Source: UBA1381 sp964399965
Lineage (GTDB): Bacteria > Bacillota > Clostridia > UBA1381
Length of the DNA: 33,346 nt
Assembly: GCA_964399965.1 (NCBI GenBank)
Contig: CAYNRX010000026.1
Span: forward strand, 1 to 33,346
Direction of reading: 5' to 3'
How positions within the stretch are numbered: position 1 is the stretch's first letter; every line of letters starts with the position of its first letter. Positions 30,685-33,346 of the stretch are shown piece after piece. The position numbers were made by a program, and so were the translations under genes. The notes below the pieces were generated by a model. The model worked only from the letters and a program-made list of their open reading frames with translations. It was not told the origin of the DNA and made no database searches.

Positions 30685-31794
30685 ATGAGGCACAGAAAAT
30701 GGCTGGCAGTGCTCCTGCTGGTGATAGCGGCGGCTTTATCGCTGCCGGTATTCGGCGAGGAGGAGAGCGGTGAGGAAGCCGGCGTATATGCGTACATATT
30801 AAACGATTATATGCTCGAATACGGTATCATCTCCACCCCAACGCGCGGAGGGACGATACAGGGAGAGGATTCGATATTTCCCCAGGGAGTGATATATGCC
30901 GACCTGGTGGATTTCGACCGCAACGGACAGCCGTATCTGGTGATATACTGCGTGGACGGCTGGGCGGACGTGGCCGAGTGTCATATCTGGAAATATTACG
31001 GCGGCAGCAATGCGGAAAAGGTGGGGATAATATCCAAGCCCTACAACTACGGCCGCTATGAGACCGGGGCTTTTTTCCAGGGCACAGCCGGAAGCGGCGT
31101 GAGCGTGATAAGCTGGACGCGGGAAAACGAGGGGCAGGCGGACGCCTCAGAATGCTATACGGTCAGGGATTCCAACATCCTCTCCTACCTAAAGGAGCCG
31201 GACGGCCTAGTGCAGACGGAGATAATGCGCTATAACCGCTACAGCCTTCGCCCGGGGGTGGACGTTTCGGCCTGGAACGTGCAGCTTAGCCGCTTTTTCG
31301 ATAGCCTAAAGCAGCAGGCGGCAGACAGCATATCATACACCAACTATGCCGCAGAGCTTTCCGAGGAGGAAAAGGGCGCGCTGTCCGCAGCTCTTCTGAC
31401 CGGCGGCGGTCAAGAGGGCTATCCGGAGGAGGTAAGACAGATAAAGGGCTTCTACAGCCTGGGCGCGGACGAGTATTACGTGCTCTACTCCACTCCCTCC
31501 GTCAGCTGGAGCGAGGCGGTGGTCAAAAGGGGCGGCGAGGGCGAGTACACAGTTATTGACGCCAAGTTCGACTGTATCCCCAAAAGCGGCGAACAGATAA
31601 GCACGATCGCACCGGCGCAGGCCTCCGGGCAAAATACCATATCCGATGAGGATAAAAGGGCGATGTTCGCCCAAAAGGCTAAGGGGATATTAACGCCCTG
31701 GAAAATAGTGGTGATAGTCCTGTCGGCGATAGGTGTCGGCATTGCCGCCGTGCTGTGGGTGTACATACTCAAGGAGCGTTTTCGGGGGCGTTAG
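30685..31794 (+). CDS. unrecognised exported type I membrane protein
   Basis: I do not recognise this 369-residue protein. It has a signal peptide (basic MRHRK, hydrophobic 6-22, FGEEES after) and a large outside part (about 25-335). One C-terminal membrane helix (about 339-361) and a basic tail KERFRGR follow, so it is anchored with its C-terminus inside. There is no lipobox cysteine. DFDRNGQPYLVIY (about 75-87) resembles an FG-GAP/VCBS calcium-loop strand (DxDxNGxxxLVI). Cysteines are few. GGGGG lies before ATG at 30685. It has its own promoter and terminator, so it is monocistronic. Its nearest neighbour is an exported protease, which may be coincidence. Confidence 0.8.
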   Translation: MRHRKWLAVLLLVIAAALSLPVFGEEESGEEAGVYAYILNDYMLEYGIISTPTRGGTIQGEDSIFPQGVIYADLVDFDRNGQPYLVIYCVDGWADVAECHIWKYYGGSNAEKVGIISKPYNYGRYETGAFFQGTAGSGVSVISWTRENEGQADASECYTVRDSNILSYLKEPDGLVQTEIMRYNRYSLRPGVDVSAWNVQLSRFFDSLKQQAADSISYTNYAAELSEEEKGALSAALLTGGGQEGYPEEVRQIKGFYSLGADEYYVLYSTPSVSWSEAVVKRGGEGEYTVIDAKFDCIPKSGEQISTIAPAQASGQNTISDEDKRAMFAQKAKGILTPWKIVVIVLSAIGVGIAAVLWVYILKERFRGR

Positions 31795-31814
31795 GCAATA
31801 GGATCGTTAAAGAT

Positions 31815-31865
31815 CGTCCGCTGTACTGCGGCTTTGGATAAGCCCGGCACTGCGGACGTTTTTTT
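31815..31865 (+). terminator. terminator of the 30685 gene
   Basis: CGTCCGC (31815-31821) pairs with GCGGACG (31852-31858), with an inner GGCTT/AAGCC stem, followed by seven T. Confidence 0.88.
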
Positions 31866-31874
31866 CGCTTGGCG

Positions 31875-31903
31875 TCATGATCCGCCTATACCCGTCATAT
31901 ATT
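31875..31903 (+). promoter_or_regulatory. candidate sigma-E promoter of ylbJ-yqfC
   Basis: TCATGAT (31875-31881), a 14-base spacer and CATATATT (31896-31903) fit the sigma-E pattern (-10 CATAyAmT). Both genes downstream are mother-cell sporulation genes in other Firmicutes. The spacing equals that of the candidate before yabP. Confidence 0.48.
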
Positions 31904-31913
31904 GTATAAATAT

Positions 31914-31961
31914 TTAGTCAATTGTAAAATCTTTTTCGCAATTGATCCCTGATAAATATTA
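31914..31961 (+). repeat. hairpin repeat copy 1 (before ylbJ)
   Basis: TTAGTCAATTG, then an A/T spacer, then TTTTTCGCAATTGAT and CTGATAA. TCAATTG (31918-31924) and CAATTGA (31939-31945) form the arms. The element recurs at 33295-33342. Confidence 0.7.
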
Positions 31962-31982
31962 GATAGCAGAAAGGGTATATCT

Positions 31983-33041
31983 ATGAAGAGGAAGCTGTTC
32001 CATCTGGCGGTGATATCGCTTTTGGTCGTTATGGTAGTGATGTCCGAGAGCATTATAGAGTATGCTCGCTCAGCGCTGCGGCTGTGCTACGAGGTAATAA
32101 TCCCTACGTTGTTCCCGTTTTTCGTCTGCTCGGGGCTTTTGGTATATTCCGGGTTTGCGGGGACGCTGTCAAAGCTTTTGCGCCCGGTGATGAGGCCGCT
32201 TTTCGGCGTGGGCGAAAACGGGGCCGGGGCGTTTGTGCTGGGGCTTTTGAGCGGATATCCGCTGGGAGCGGTCACGGTCTGCCAGCTTTACGGGAGCCGT
32301 TATATCTCCAAGCAGGAGGGCGAACGGCTGCTGGCATTCTGCAATAATTCCGGCCCCTTGTTTATAATGGGGGCGGTCGGCGTGAGCATGTATTCGGGGA
32401 TAACCGCCGGGCTTTTGCTCTATGGCGCCCATGCGGCGGCGGCCGTCACTGTGGGGGTCATATTCCGCCTGTTTTCGCATGAGCCGTACATACCTCCCGC
32501 AAGCCCTCCCGGATCGCCCGACAGGAGCATAGCGGCGGTGTACGCGCAGGTGATGGCCGATTCGGTCAAAAGCATCCTGACCGTATGCGGATCGGTGGTA
32601 TTTTTTTCCTGCCTATCAAGAGCGCTTCTCGACCTGGTGCCGGGGCTTCATGGAGTGTGGTATGCGGCCGCATCGGGGATACTGGAGTTTTCCACGGGGA
32701 CGGCGGCGGTGGCCGCGCTCGATATAGACCGGGCGGCAAAGCTGGTGCTGACCTCGGCGATAATCGGCTTTTCCGGTCTGGGCGTACATGCGCAGGTGAT
32801 GAGTGTAACATCTTCCAGCGGCTTAAGTCTCAAGCCCTATATCATAGGCAAGATACTGCACGGGCTTATCGCCGCCGTATATACCTGGGCGACCATGGCG
32901 GCGGCGGAGTATCTTCCGGCAGGGGTGCGCGCCGGAGGGATGTTTTCCGGAGCGGCACTGGCAGCGGGGGCGGCGGCACTGGTCGCCCTGATAGGAGCGG
33001 TCTGTAGGTTTGGGAGGTCGGTGAAGCATGGGGATAATTAG
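31983..33041 (+). CDS. ylbJ: sporulation integral membrane protein YlbJ
   Basis: This 352-residue membrane protein has about eight helices and the nucleoside-recognition (gate) fold. YlbJ signatures are the early IIPTLFPFFVCSGLLVYSGF, a GLLSGYPLGA turn, C-N-N-S-G-P-L-F-I-M-G and IIGFSGLGVHAQV. In Bacillus YlbJ is made under sigma-E and is required for spore formation. It has also been linked to dipicolinic acid supply. Its substrate is not proven by sequence. ATG at 31983 has AGAAAGGG upstream. It overlaps yqfC by 14 bases. Confidence 0.92.
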   Translation: MKRKLFHLAVISLLVVMVVMSESIIEYARSALRLCYEVIIPTLFPFFVCSGLLVYSGFAGTLSKLLRPVMRPLFGVGENGAGAFVLGLLSGYPLGAVTVCQLYGSRYISKQEGERLLAFCNNSGPLFIMGAVGVSMYSGITAGLLLYGAHAAAAVTVGVIFRLFSHEPYIPPASPPGSPDRSIAAVYAQVMADSVKSILTVCGSVVFFSCLSRALLDLVPGLHGVWYAAASGILEFSTGTAAVAALDIDRAAKLVLTSAIIGFSGLGVHAQVMSVTSSSGLSLKPYIIGKILHGLIAAVYTWATMAAAEYLPAGVRAGGMFSGAALAAGAAALVALIGAVCRFGRSVKHGDN

Positions 33042-33294
33042 AAAAGCGGCGGCCGGGCTGGGGATACCGCCGGAGGCGGCCTTTGACCTGGCGCGGATCG
33101 AGATCTGCGGCCGGGAGAAGGCGACGGTGGAAAATTACCGCCGCCTCTTGACATATACCGATAAAGTGATAGCGCTCGACTGCCGCAAAAATGTGGTCGA
33201 GATAGCGGGCGAGGGGCTGTCCATAGCGAAGATGACGGCCGATATGGTGTTTATAAGCGGGCGGATAGAGACGGTATCGCTGAAAAATGTTTGA
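33028..33294 (+). CDS. yqfC: sporulation protein YqfC
   Basis: This 88-residue protein is a YabP/YqfC family member. Its central segment ARIEICGREKATVENYRRLL, followed by ALDCRKNVVEIAG and L-S-I-A-K-M, matches YqfC. In Bacillus yqfC is a sigma-E gene followed by yqfD, which would lie just past the window edge. GGGAGG precedes ATG at 33028, within the end of ylbJ. The ylbJ-yqfC overlap means both are made from one sporulation transcript. A distant paralog, yabP, is at 14978. Confidence 0.93.
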   Translation: MGIIRKAAAGLGIPPEAAFDLARIEICGREKATVENYRRLLTYTDKVIALDCRKNVVEIAGEGLSIAKMTADMVFISGRIETVSLKNV

Positions 33295-33342
33295 TTAGTC
33301 AATTGCGAAACCTTTTCGCAATTGATTTCTGGCTAATGAAGA
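33295..33342 (+). repeat. hairpin repeat copy 2 (after yqfC)
   Basis: TTAGTCAATTGCGAAACC followed by TTTTCGCAATTGAT and CTGGCTAA. TCAATTGCGAAA (33299-33310) and TTTCGCAATTGA (33314-33325) form a perfect 12-bp stem. It begins one base after the yqfC stop. Confidence 0.75.
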
Positions 33343-33346
33343 AAAT

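Overview
The window looks like a chromosomal segment of a spore-forming member of the Clostridia. The evidence is gene content: the yabP-yabQ-divIC-yabR sporulation/division cluster next to a SpoVB-type flippase and mazG, plus ylbJ and yqfC, an ECF riboflavin transporter under an FMN riboswitch, a CarD regulator beside ispD, and lspA-rluD. Most genes are GC-rich and nearly all have strong GGAGG-type ribosome binding sites. Isoleucine is very often written ATA despite the high GC. The species cannot be named from the sequence alone.

Layout. Bases 1-1700 are AT-rich: a probable insertion-sequence end, then an abiEi-abiEii (type IV toxin-antitoxin) operon on the minus strand. 1843-3396 is lysS (minus), divergent from a PAS-GGDEF diguanylate cyclase (3617-4516). 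A RelB/YoeB toxin-antitoxin cassette (4712-5226) sits between two copies of one 66-bp terminator element. carD-ispD follow, then the FMN riboswitch and ribU. A large secreted, probably carbohydrate-binding protein (7763-9604) has a run of ten G exactly between its -35 and -10 boxes. On the minus strand, aroA-ispF ends with an unlisted 22-codon membrane microprotein coupled to the ispF stop.

11718-16501 is the spoVB-like/mazG/hup/rqcP/yabP/yabQ/divIC/yabR block, syntenic with the Bacillus subtilis yabM-yabR region. 16639-19438 holds an overlapping pair: an esterase and a large membrane protein that joins a GT-C-like part to a C-terminal DUF6273-like domain. 19495-26420 is one tightly packed plus-strand run: pncB, sua5/tsaC, ywlE, rimI, tsaD, aroB, lspA, rluD. 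It covers NAD salvage, t6A tRNA modification, arginine dephosphorylation, the shikimate pathway, lipoprotein maturation and pseudouridylation. 26614-28958 holds the peptidoglycan precursor genes ddl and murI plus a DUF1934 gene, with a structured ddl leader. An exported S41 protease and an unrecognised type I membrane protein follow, then the sporulation genes ylbJ-yqfC, flanked by two copies of a hairpin-forming repeat.

Most of the window is core housekeeping and sporulation DNA. The most interesting items are the poly-G promoter, the ispF-coupled microprotein, the duplicated terminator around the toxin-antitoxin cassette, the esterase/GT-C-DUF6273 pair, and the repeat flanking ylbJ-yqfC. 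No tRNA, rRNA, CRISPR array or phage gene was found.
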